Positions 24,251 through 31,335 of a stretch of 36,074 nucleotides of DNA are shown here, piece after piece. The DNA comes from Indibacter alkaliphilus LW1 (GTDB lineage Bacteria; Bacteroidota; Bacteroidia; Cytophagales; Cyclobacteriaceae). Under the pieces are notes generated by a model that saw nothing but the letters and a program-made list of their open reading frames with translations, was not told the origin of the DNA and did no database searches. How positions within the stretch are numbered: position 1 is the stretch's first letter; every line of letters begins with the position of its first letter. Location: the NCBI RefSeq assembly GCF_000295935.2, contig NZ_ALWO02000030.1:1-36074 (forward strand), in the 5' to 3' direction. The position numbers and the translations under genes were made by a program.

Positions 24251-26551
24251 ATGCTAAGTAAGTTTGACAGCGAGGATTATGCCTTTGATACTGAGTCGGG
24301 AGAATTGATAAAAATGAGTAGAAGACTCATTTATGTATTTGGAGAAGAAATTAAAAATGTCCTTCAGAATATTGACAGCTTCGAGACGGCACTTTTCGAT
24401 TATAAAAAGCATCCCATAACAAAAAAAAAACATTCTATAGAACAAGGCAAGGAATATAAATCTGACTGCCTAATTAAAATTGGGAATGATTTTTTAGAAA
24501 TAAGGGATGTTTTCTGGAGAGATTTTTCAAATGGGCAAATCAAAGGAAATTTATTCTTAAAAGATGTTAGGGAAAATGACACATTAACTTGGGAAGCAAT
24601 TCTTATGAACCTTGATAAATTCCCTAATCCTTTTATGATTTTTGACAGTCAACTTCAGGAGGTTTTACTTGCCAATAGAAAAATCATAGATTTAATACCA
24701 ATCGAACTATTGGATATAGAAATTTGCCCCCCTATTTCAAAATTCTTCAAGGACCATGATTGTTATTTGAAAATTTTGGATTGGTTAAAAGGCTCGGAAA
24801 CATTTTTAACTGAGTCAGTACATTTAAAATTGGGTGAAAATCAATCCAAATGGTTTAAAATTGAAATGCATAAAGTTTCTTTAGATGGTTTAAGCTGCGT
24901 TTCTGTAAACCTGATTGATATTAACCCAATAGTCGAGATTGAAAAAAAATTAACCCGATCGAATAAATTACTAAATGAACTGGTTAAGATTCAACAAAAA
25001 TTTTTAGAAGCTGAGAAATTTGATGAACCTTTTTCTGAATTGCTTCAAATCATCTTGGGGCAGTCAGATGCAAGTATGGGTTTTATAGGAAGAGTAAATA
25101 TCTCAGATAAAGTAAGGCTGAAGTTGGATGCTGTTTCTGATTTCTCCAATCACTCAATGAAATCGAAGAAATTGTTTAACTCATTTAAAAACAAGGGCTT
25201 TTTATTTGAGCATCCTGACAACTTTATAGAAGATAGCATTCTTAGCAAAGAAGTGTTAATCATCAATAATTTTCCTTCAGGGAGAAAAATTGATAATGAA
25301 ATTATGGGACATCCAAAGTTGAAGAACTTTATGGCCATCCCTATCCTCAATGAAAATGAAGTCGTGGGTCTGATAGGTCTGGCTAATAAAGTTAATGACT
25401 TTGGACAGGATGATGTTGATACACTGGAACCTTTACTTTCATTTTACAAGACACTGATCAATGTGGTCAGGATTAGAGAAGAGAGCTCTGAATTCAAAAG
25501 ACTGAAAACAGAGAAGGAGTTTTTGTTAAGTTCTACGCTTGAGAATACACATGACCTTATTTTTATATTGGATGAGGACTATAATGTTGAATTTTTCTCT
25601 AATGCTTTCTCTGTGATCCTAGGAGAGATGGCTTCTTCTAAGATTTATGACATGGTGCAAAGGATTCTACGTAGAAAGTCAATTGCAGGTAAAAAAATCA
25701 TCAAAGTAAGAGAAGAAATAAAAAATCCATCCAGCAGCATTTGGTTGGATTTGTCATTGGATATCATCAGAAATGATAATGGAGAACCCAAGAAGCTTTT
25801 GGGAATAGCAAAGGATACAACAGATATGGTTAACTACCAGAAAAAACTGGAAGAAGCCCTTGAAAAGGAAAAAAATATCAATTCATTCAAATCCCAATTC
25901 TTATCTATTGTTTCCCATGAGTTTAAAACACCATTGACTATCATGAAGTCCAGTTTGGATATTCTTAATATCTATGCTAAGTCCATTGATCAACCGACAG
26001 AAGTTAAACCCAAAATCTTTAAAAAGATTTTGAAAATAGAAAATGAAGTCAATATGCTGAACAGACTTGTGAATGAAGTTTTGAGGCTGGAATTGATGGA
26101 GTCTGGAAACTTTTCAATAAAAAAGAAGAAAATCAAAACCGGAGCATTTATTGAAAAAGTTGTTGGCAAGTTTAACTTGGCTGATAAGGTAAAGCTTTCA
26201 AATAATATCCCATTGAATCACGAAGTAAACTGGGATCCGGTTTTGATGGAAAGTGTTATAGAGAACCTGATTGAGAATGCAGTAAAATATGGAGGGGATA
26301 AACCATTTGATTTTCGGTCCTATCAAGATGGCGGACAGGTTATTCTTGAAGTTGAAGATTATGGTATAGGTATTCCTCCAAACGAAGTAGAAAATATTTT
26401 TAATCCATTTTACCGAGCAAAAAATTCTGAGAATTTCAAAGGAACCGGTTTCGGTTTAGTTGCAGTTGAAAAATTTATTTTCCAGCATGATGGTCATATT
26501 AAGGTGAGTTCTAAATTGGGTAAAGGGACCAAATTCATAATAGTAATTTAA
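24251..26551 (+). CDS. Soluble PAS/GAF hybrid sensor histidine kinase
   Basis: The 766-residue protein (counted from the ATG at 24251) has a PAS-like N-terminus, a PAS domain at about 115-230 (PNPFMIFDSQLQEVLLANRK), a GAF domain at about 245-400 (DASMGFIGRVN, KNFMAIPILNENEVVGLIGL), a further PAS at about 420-525 (NTHDLIFILDEDYNVEFFSN), HisKA with His556 in SIVSHEFKTPLTIMK, and HATPase_c with the N box ENLIENAVKYGG, G1 DYGIGIPPNE and G2 GTGFGLVAVEK. No membrane segment or receiver domain is present, so it senses a cytoplasmic signal. An ATG at 24158 would add 31 AT-rich-coded residues; I prefer 24251, preceded by the purine stretch GAAGAAAGAAATC. The LytTR regulator is transcribed divergently. 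Confidence 0.92.
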   Translation: MLSKFDSEDYAFDTESGELIKMSRRLIYVFGEEIKNVLQNIDSFETALFDYKKHPITKKKHSIEQGKEYKSDCLIKIGNDFLEIRDVFWRDFSNGQIKGNLFLKDVRENDTLTWEAILMNLDKFPNPFMIFDSQLQEVLLANRKIIDLIPIELLDIEICPPISKFFKDHDCYLKILDWLKGSETFLTESVHLKLGENQSKWFKIEMHKVSLDGLSCVSVNLIDINPIVEIEKKLTRSNKLLNELVKIQQKFLEAEKFDEPFSELLQIILGQSDASMGFIGRVNISDKVRLKLDAVSDFSNHSMKSKKLFNSFKNKGFLFEHPDNFIEDSILSKEVLIINNFPSGRKIDNEIMGHPKLKNFMAIPILNENEVVGLIGLANKVNDFGQDDVDTLEPLLSFYKTLINVVRIREESSEFKRLKTEKEFLLSSTLENTHDLIFILDEDYNVEFFSNAFSVILGEMASSKIYDMVQRILRRKSIAGKKIIKVREEIKNPSSSIWLDLSLDIIRNDNGEPKKLLGIAKDTTDMVNYQKKLEEALEKEKNINSFKSQFLSIVSHEFKTPLTIMKSSLDILNIYAKSIDQPTEVKPKIFKKILKIENEVNMLNRLVNEVLRLELMESGNFSIKKKKIKTGAFIEKVVGKFNLADKVKLSNNIPLNHEVNWDPVLMESVIENLIENAVKYGGDKPFDFRSYQDGGQVILEVEDYGIGIPPNEVENIFNPFYRAKNSENFKGTGFGLVAVEKFIFQHDGHIKVSSKLGKGTKFIIVI

Positions 26552-26857
26552 TGTTTTATCTTTTTTTATTTCAAAAAAAATATTTAATTATTGATTAAAG
26601 GTTTTTAATTAGTCGAAGAGTTTAGAATACAATTTGCAACATATTAAATTTGTTCGCAAATGGCCTATTTCTGGTATTAAATAATTACCTCTTGTTATTA
26701 TAGATAATTTCACCTCTAAAAACACTAATTTAACATCTCCTTTTATGAAGTTTATCGCCTGATTTGTGGGTTTTATTTTCAGAGGTTTTTCTACTATTTT
26801 GTTGGGTATTTTTTAGATCTGATGATTTATATCTTAGCTCAAAGATGCTGAGGGTAT
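26552..26857. other. AT-rich intergenic region before the secreted-protein gene
   Basis: About 300 bases, strongly AT-rich and without a gene. It contains the 21-bp-period repeat annotated separately at 26671-26701. No clear TAnnTTTG box or terminator is visible to me. Confidence 0.45.
26671..26701 (+). promoter_or_regulatory. Candidate LytTR-type direct repeat upstream of the 784-aa secreted protein gene
   Basis: CTGGTATTAA (26671-26680) and TTGTTATTAT (26692-26701) are aligned with a period of 21 bp and share TG-x-TATTA. Two direct repeats two helical turns apart is the geometry of LytTR regulator sites. A related pair, on the opposite strand, lies upstream of the large secreted-protein gene. 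Short AT-rich repeats can arise by chance, so this is a hypothesis. Confidence 0.3.
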
Positions 26858-29212
26858 ATGATTTCTTCTTTTAGACCAAAAATATTACTTAAATACAGTT
26901 TGTTGCTATTATCATTTGTCGATTTATCGATTCAAAGGGTTACTGCTGAGAAAGTTTATGCAAATCTGGTAACCTATACTAGTGGAAATACACAATCAAG
27001 TTTACTAGGTTGCGGTTCTTTGGGTTTAGCTCCCTGCTTTAAACCTACGGTAAATAATCCCTTACATGCGATTTCAAGTGAGTCCAATTTTGCAAGACTG
27101 TTGGCAAGTCCAGGGCTATTGGTGGGTTTGGGAAATTTCGAAGGTGTTATTGAACTTGAATTTCCTTCAACGAGATCGGCAAACAGTACAGTTTATATCC
27201 GCATAGGTCAAGAAAATGGCCTTCTGGACTTTTTAATAGGAGGAAGTCTTGGTGAAAGTCTTGCAGGGTTGGCTGGGTCCTTATTGTTTGGAAACCAAAT
27301 AGTAAGTGTGCAAGCGAGGAATGGAACTTCAGTAGTAGGAACCTTTTCCAGTAGTTCTGATTTTGGAAGTGATAGGGCAAAAATAGCGCTTGATAAGAAT
27401 GGGGATTTTTACATGGCTATCACACCAGCCTCTGAGTTTAACCGTGTCAGGATCGTCAATTCAGCCAGCTCGCTTGCCGGACTTGGTTCAGAGTTTACCC
27501 TGGATGTATATCATGCCTTTTATTTTTCAGAATCCAATTGTGTGACTCCTGAATTCACCTCCTTTGATGGAAGTTCCGGATTGGATTTGCAATTGCTTCC
27601 TTCAAATCAGAACCTTGGACAAGCCATAGATGGAGATGTTGATACCTTCTCTGAGTTCTCATCAGGTTTGATTGGAGTTGGACTTACATCCCACCTTGTT
27701 CAACACGTGTATTTTTCAGGGCCTAGCCACCAGAATGATGACCTGAACCTGACTTTCAGCTTTTCTAATCTACTGGCAAATGTGGGTTTGTTACAAAGTG
27801 CATTGGAAAGTGTACAGATTGAGGCCTTTTTGGAAGGGGAGTCTGTATACATTGAGTCTTTGGATGTTTATGAAGTGTTAGGTCTATTGGGCATTGCAGA
27901 TTTGGATTTATTAGGACTATTAGGTGACTATGGGTATATACAGATACCAATAAAAATAGACAGCCCATTTGACAGGGTGTCAGTAACCTATCAGTCATTT
28001 ATAGAAATTAATGCAATAGGCGGTTTTAGGCTTCATGATGTTTCAGTTTCTTACGGTTTCCCAGAAACATCAGAGGATTTTTCGCTATCTCATGAAATCT
28101 GTTCTGGACAGGATCTTTCAATTTTGACACCTGATAATCCGGATATGATATTCGAATGGTACGATGCTCCCTTTGGAGGAAACCACTTAGGTACCACCCA
28201 AGCCGGAGAATGGTTGGATTTTGAGAATGTTGAGGAAAGTATTGGCCTCTACGTAAGTGCTAAAAGAGAGGGGTGTCTTCAGGAATCTGTAAGGGGATTT
28301 GTTAACGTTTCTGCATTTGAAAACCCAAGTCCGGTAAATATAGAAATCGAACCACAAGGCGAAGCCAGTATTGATGATTGGGGAAATCTTGTTTATGAAG
28401 AAGGTAGCGGTGTTGTTAGGTTGATTCCCTCATACAAGGAAGCGTTGGGCGGTAATTTTACATGGTTTTGGGATGAAGATTTGTTGATACCGGTTATCAA
28501 TGGCTACACAGATGATGACGGGGTTCAGTACTTTCTGGATGATGGAGAAGTTTTTGAAATACATAACCCAGTATACAAGGACGGAGAGGACGCATATACT
28601 TTTTTTGTTGAATACCTGACACCCAGTGGCTGTTATACAAGTAAAGAAGTTTCATTTGAAAACCTTTCCATCATTCTGCCGATTGATCCGGTCATCGATT
28701 TTTCAGCTCAGATGTTAAATCATTTTGAAATAGAGCTGAGGTGGAAAACAGAAGCAAGGTATGGAAAGCTATTCTTGGAAAGAGCTGATGATCAATTGGA
28801 TTTCAAATTACTGAAAACCATTGATATGAATTTAGTGTCCGATTCAAAATACAATTATAAAGATTCAGATTTCCATATAGGAAACAACTATTACAGGGTC
28901 AAATATTTAGACCATTTGGGGCATGAGCATTTCAGTGCCTTACAAAGAGTTTTCGTGCCAGATGACCTTGATTTAAAAGTAGTTGTATTTCCTAATCCTT
29001 TTACTGATCAGATCAGCGTCAGTTCGAAATATTCCGAAAAGGCGTTTGAGCATTTCAGCTTAACTACTGTTCAGGGAGAGGTAATAATCTTTGGGAAGTT
29101 AAATAATCAGGCTACAGTTTTAGACCAACTCAGCTACCTGTCCAAAGGGATTTACCTCCTCCGGTTAATATCACCAAGCTCCACCAAGACCATTAAACTT
29201 TTAAAGAATTAA
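26858..29212 (+). CDS. T9SS-secreted surface protein with discoidin-like and Ig-like modules
   Basis: The 784-residue protein has a signal peptide (about residues 1-30). Two related modules follow at about 70-225 (ASPGLLVGLGNFEGVIELEF, EFNRVRIVNS) and 228-405, the second with the discoidin-like motif QAIDGDVDTFSEFSSGL. An Ig_7-type domain at about 410-490 has FEWYDAPFGGNHLGTT. The last 75 residues form a type A T9SS sorting tail: VVVFPNPFTDQISVSS, then GIYLLRLISP and TKTIKLLKN. It should therefore cross the outer membrane by type IX secretion and be anchored at, or released from, the surface. No enzyme domain is recognisable; a binding or adhesive role is inferred. Its N-terminal modules are paralogous to those of the large protein at 31336. 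The next gene starts 3 bp after its stop. Confidence 0.88.
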   Translation: MISSFRPKILLKYSLLLLSFVDLSIQRVTAEKVYANLVTYTSGNTQSSLLGCGSLGLAPCFKPTVNNPLHAISSESNFARLLASPGLLVGLGNFEGVIELEFPSTRSANSTVYIRIGQENGLLDFLIGGSLGESLAGLAGSLLFGNQIVSVQARNGTSVVGTFSSSSDFGSDRAKIALDKNGDFYMAITPASEFNRVRIVNSASSLAGLGSEFTLDVYHAFYFSESNCVTPEFTSFDGSSGLDLQLLPSNQNLGQAIDGDVDTFSEFSSGLIGVGLTSHLVQHVYFSGPSHQNDDLNLTFSFSNLLANVGLLQSALESVQIEAFLEGESVYIESLDVYEVLGLLGIADLDLLGLLGDYGYIQIPIKIDSPFDRVSVTYQSFIEINAIGGFRLHDVSVSYGFPETSEDFSLSHEICSGQDLSILTPDNPDMIFEWYDAPFGGNHLGTTQAGEWLDFENVEESIGLYVSAKREGCLQESVRGFVNVSAFENPSPVNIEIEPQGEASIDDWGNLVYEEGSGVVRLIPSYKEALGGNFTWFWDEDLLIPVINGYTDDDGVQYFLDDGEVFEIHNPVYKDGEDAYTFFVEYLTPSGCYTSKEVSFENLSIILPIDPVIDFSAQMLNHFEIELRWKTEARYGKLFLERADDQLDFKLLKTIDMNLVSDSKYNYKDSDFHIGNNYYRVKYLDHLGHEHFSALQRVFVPDDLDLKVVVFPNPFTDQISVSSKYSEKAFEHFSLTTVQGEVIIFGKLNNQATVLDQLSYLSKGIYLLRLISPSSTKTIKLLKN

Positions 29213-29215
29213 CAT

Positions 29216-30892
29216 ATGGAAATAAATGTAGTAAGCATCTTATTGGTACTGATTCCTTTATTTTTGAATTTGGTGTTAGGTGCTTATATTTTATTAAAAT
29301 TCCATAAAGACGATCAGAATAATGTCTTTTTATTGTTTTTGGGAAGCTTGATTTCCTGGCAACTTCTGGAAGTCTTAATTAGGCTTCGGATCAATGAAGA
29401 AAGTAAGTTTTTGATAGACTCTTATTTGTGCTTTGGCTGGATTTTTTTAGGTGCTTTTTTATTACATTTTACAGTGCTTTTGGTCAGGTCACCATTAAAA
29501 AACAGGAGACTTTTTTTTGTAATAAACTATGGAGTAACATTTATATTTTATCTGTTATATATAAATTATCCGGAACCTGTTGCTTTTAGTTATCACCCAT
29601 TTTTTTCCGATATACCTGTAACCAGACCAGGTTCACCTGACACATTTAAAAGAGCTTGGATCATTCTCCAAGTATTTTCGGCTTTGTTTATAATGGGATA
29701 TTTTATAAAGAACAGTTTAAGGCAAAAAAGACAGTTAAATCGGGTCAGACAAGTTAGACTGGTTTTTATCGGTGTTTTGATACCTGCTATAGTAGGTTTT
29801 TTTACACAGTGGTTGCTTCCGTTGTTCGGTGTCGAAGACATTGCCATAACGGCTACATCCATGACAACCATTTCAGTTTTTACTTTCTATGGGATGGTCA
29901 GATATAACCTTTTCAATTATTTTGAACATATTTCTTTTGAAGAAGTATTTAAGAAAATGAAATCGGTGATGGTTCTTTTTGACAGTAATCTTAATGTTCT
30001 GCTCCAAAATGAATACACCAGTACAATCACAGGAGTTGAAATATCTTCGGAGATAAATTTGAGGGAATTGCTGGATGACAAATCCAGGCTGGCTTTGGAT
30101 TCAGCGCTAAAGAGTCAGTCTAAATTGAATGAATTGATAGAGCTGCTGATCAAAAATAAAGAGGGTAATGAAATTCCGGTTGAGGCGTCTGTTCATAAAA
30201 TAGGCGTTGTAATGGGCAATGAGCTGTTTTTACTTTTAGGAAATGATATCAGAGAGACTTTTCAGTACAAACAAAAACTTATGGTTTTCAATAAGTACTT
30301 TAAGTATTTTCTTGAAGCCTCTAATGAATCTTTTTTCGAGCTTAATCCTTCAACCAAAGAAATTTCTTGGAATGATACCGAGTTCAAGATATTTGGAGAA
30401 GAAAAAATAGAATTATTGTATTCATTTACAGGTTTGGAAAGGTTTTTCAATGATGCTAATCCAAATTGGGAATTTGTAAAACTCAAAAACTGGATCTATG
30501 GTATGAATAGAAAGCCTATTTCTTTATTTTTTAATTTCAAAAAATGTAATGGGGAGCATTTATATCTTAGCCTGAACGCAATAAAAGTAATAAATGACCA
30601 AAAAGGTAATTACAGGGTAATAGGTACTGTTAGAGATACAAGCTCTGAATATGAGTACTTTAAAAAAGTTGCTGAAAAAGACGTGATTTTAAGGGAAATT
30701 GCCTGGATTCAATCCCATCGGATAAGGGCTCCGCTAGCGAATATTCTTGGCTTGGTATGGATGCTAAAGACAGATAGGGATATTGAATTGGAAGAAAGAA
30801 ATGAACTGTTGGATGCACTGGAACTCTCTGCTGAAGAATTGGACAATGTCTTAAAAGATATTGTTAACAAAGCTAATGAAATTGATGCTTAA
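29216..30892 (+). CDS. 7TM-PAS receptor ending in a histidine phospho-acceptor helix, no ATPase domain
   Basis: The 558-residue protein has seven hydrophobic segments in its first 235 residues (for example VVSILLVLIPLFLNLVLGAY and ITATSMTTISVFTFYGMVRY), resembling the 7TM N-terminal region of bacterial histidine kinases. Two PAS domains follow at about 245-345 (SVMVLFDSNLNVLLQN) and 360-480 (ASNESFFELNPSTKEISWND, YRVIGTVRDTSSEY). The end resembles a HisKA dimerisation helix pair with His501 in AWIQSHRIRAPLANILGLVW, but the protein stops 57 residues later and no ATP-binding domain exists here or in the DNA that follows. A similar C-terminus is seen in other Bacteroidetes PAS proteins. It could be phosphorylated in trans or act by dimerisation. 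The 3-bp gap to the secreted-protein gene upstream implies translational coupling. Confidence 0.85.
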   Translation: MEINVVSILLVLIPLFLNLVLGAYILLKFHKDDQNNVFLLFLGSLISWQLLEVLIRLRINEESKFLIDSYLCFGWIFLGAFLLHFTVLLVRSPLKNRRLFFVINYGVTFIFYLLYINYPEPVAFSYHPFFSDIPVTRPGSPDTFKRAWIILQVFSALFIMGYFIKNSLRQKRQLNRVRQVRLVFIGVLIPAIVGFFTQWLLPLFGVEDIAITATSMTTISVFTFYGMVRYNLFNYFEHISFEEVFKKMKSVMVLFDSNLNVLLQNEYTSTITGVEISSEINLRELLDDKSRLALDSALKSQSKLNELIELLIKNKEGNEIPVEASVHKIGVVMGNELFLLLGNDIRETFQYKQKLMVFNKYFKYFLEASNESFFELNPSTKEISWNDTEFKIFGEEKIELLYSFTGLERFFNDANPNWEFVKLKNWIYGMNRKPISLFFNFKKCNGEHLYLSLNAIKVINDQKGNYRVIGTVRDTSSEYEYFKKVAEKDVILREIAWIQSHRIRAPLANILGLVWMLKTDRDIELEERNELLDALELSAEELDNVLKDIVNKANEIDA

Positions 30893-31235
30893 GTAACCCG
30901 AGATTTAATTTTTGGAATGAAATTTCATATTGGTTTTTCCTTAAAGGTTTTGCATAGTGTTGTTTTTTAAATAGAGGTTTTATATCGGACTATCTTTTTC
31001 ATGTATCCCAATAAATAGTAGCAAATGGATCAAAATCACAAACTGCTTCACTCCTTTTAAAAATAAAAAGGGAAATTAATATCCGGATTTGGTACTTGTT
31101 TTTGAGATTATTGAGGAAGAGTTTGGCTATTGTTTTAGAATAATTTTAAAATGTATTTTCAGGTTTTTTTCAACTTATTGTATTGTGTTTATTGATATAA
31201 AATTTTTATAAAATTTAAATATCAGAAATCTTATA
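30893..31235. other. AT-rich non-coding region
   Basis: About 340 bases following the 7TM receptor gene, without a credible reading frame. No remnant of an ATPase domain is detectable in any frame. I see no convincing terminator. Confidence 0.5.
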
Positions 31236-31266
31236 TTGGATAACAGGATTTTGCATTTGGATAACA
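31236..31266. promoter_or_regulatory. Perfect 10-bp direct repeat, 21-bp period, LytTR-site-like
   Basis: TTGGATAACA occurs at 31236-31245 and again at 31257-31266, start to start 21 bp, which is two helical turns. On the minus strand each copy reads TGTTATCCAA. This is the arrangement bound by LytTR regulators, and a LytTR gene lies 7 kb away in the same cluster. The repeat is about 40 bp upstream of the candidate -7 box at 31305. Confidence 0.5.
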
Positions 31267-31302
31267 ATCAAAATATCCTAAAATGCCAATCCTTCTTTTG
31301 TT

Positions 31303-31326
31303 GTTACATTTGATTCTAAATGTAAC
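31303..31326 (+). promoter_or_regulatory. Perfect inverted repeat containing a candidate -7 box
   Basis: GTTACATTT (31303-31311) and AAATGTAAC (31318-31326) are perfect reverse complements with a 6-base centre, 9 bp before the ATG at 31336. The left arm plus the next base contains TACATTTG (31305-31312), a match to the Bacteroidetes -7 box TAnnTTTG. It may be an operator overlapping the promoter, or a short hairpin near the ribosome entry site. Confidence 0.5.
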
Positions 31327-31335
31327 GAGTATTAT

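Noticed and set aside
30893-31235. Possible lost ATPase domain of the 7TM receptor
   Set aside because: No N, G1, F or G2 box motif can be read in any frame of the following DNA; the receptor seems to end naturally.
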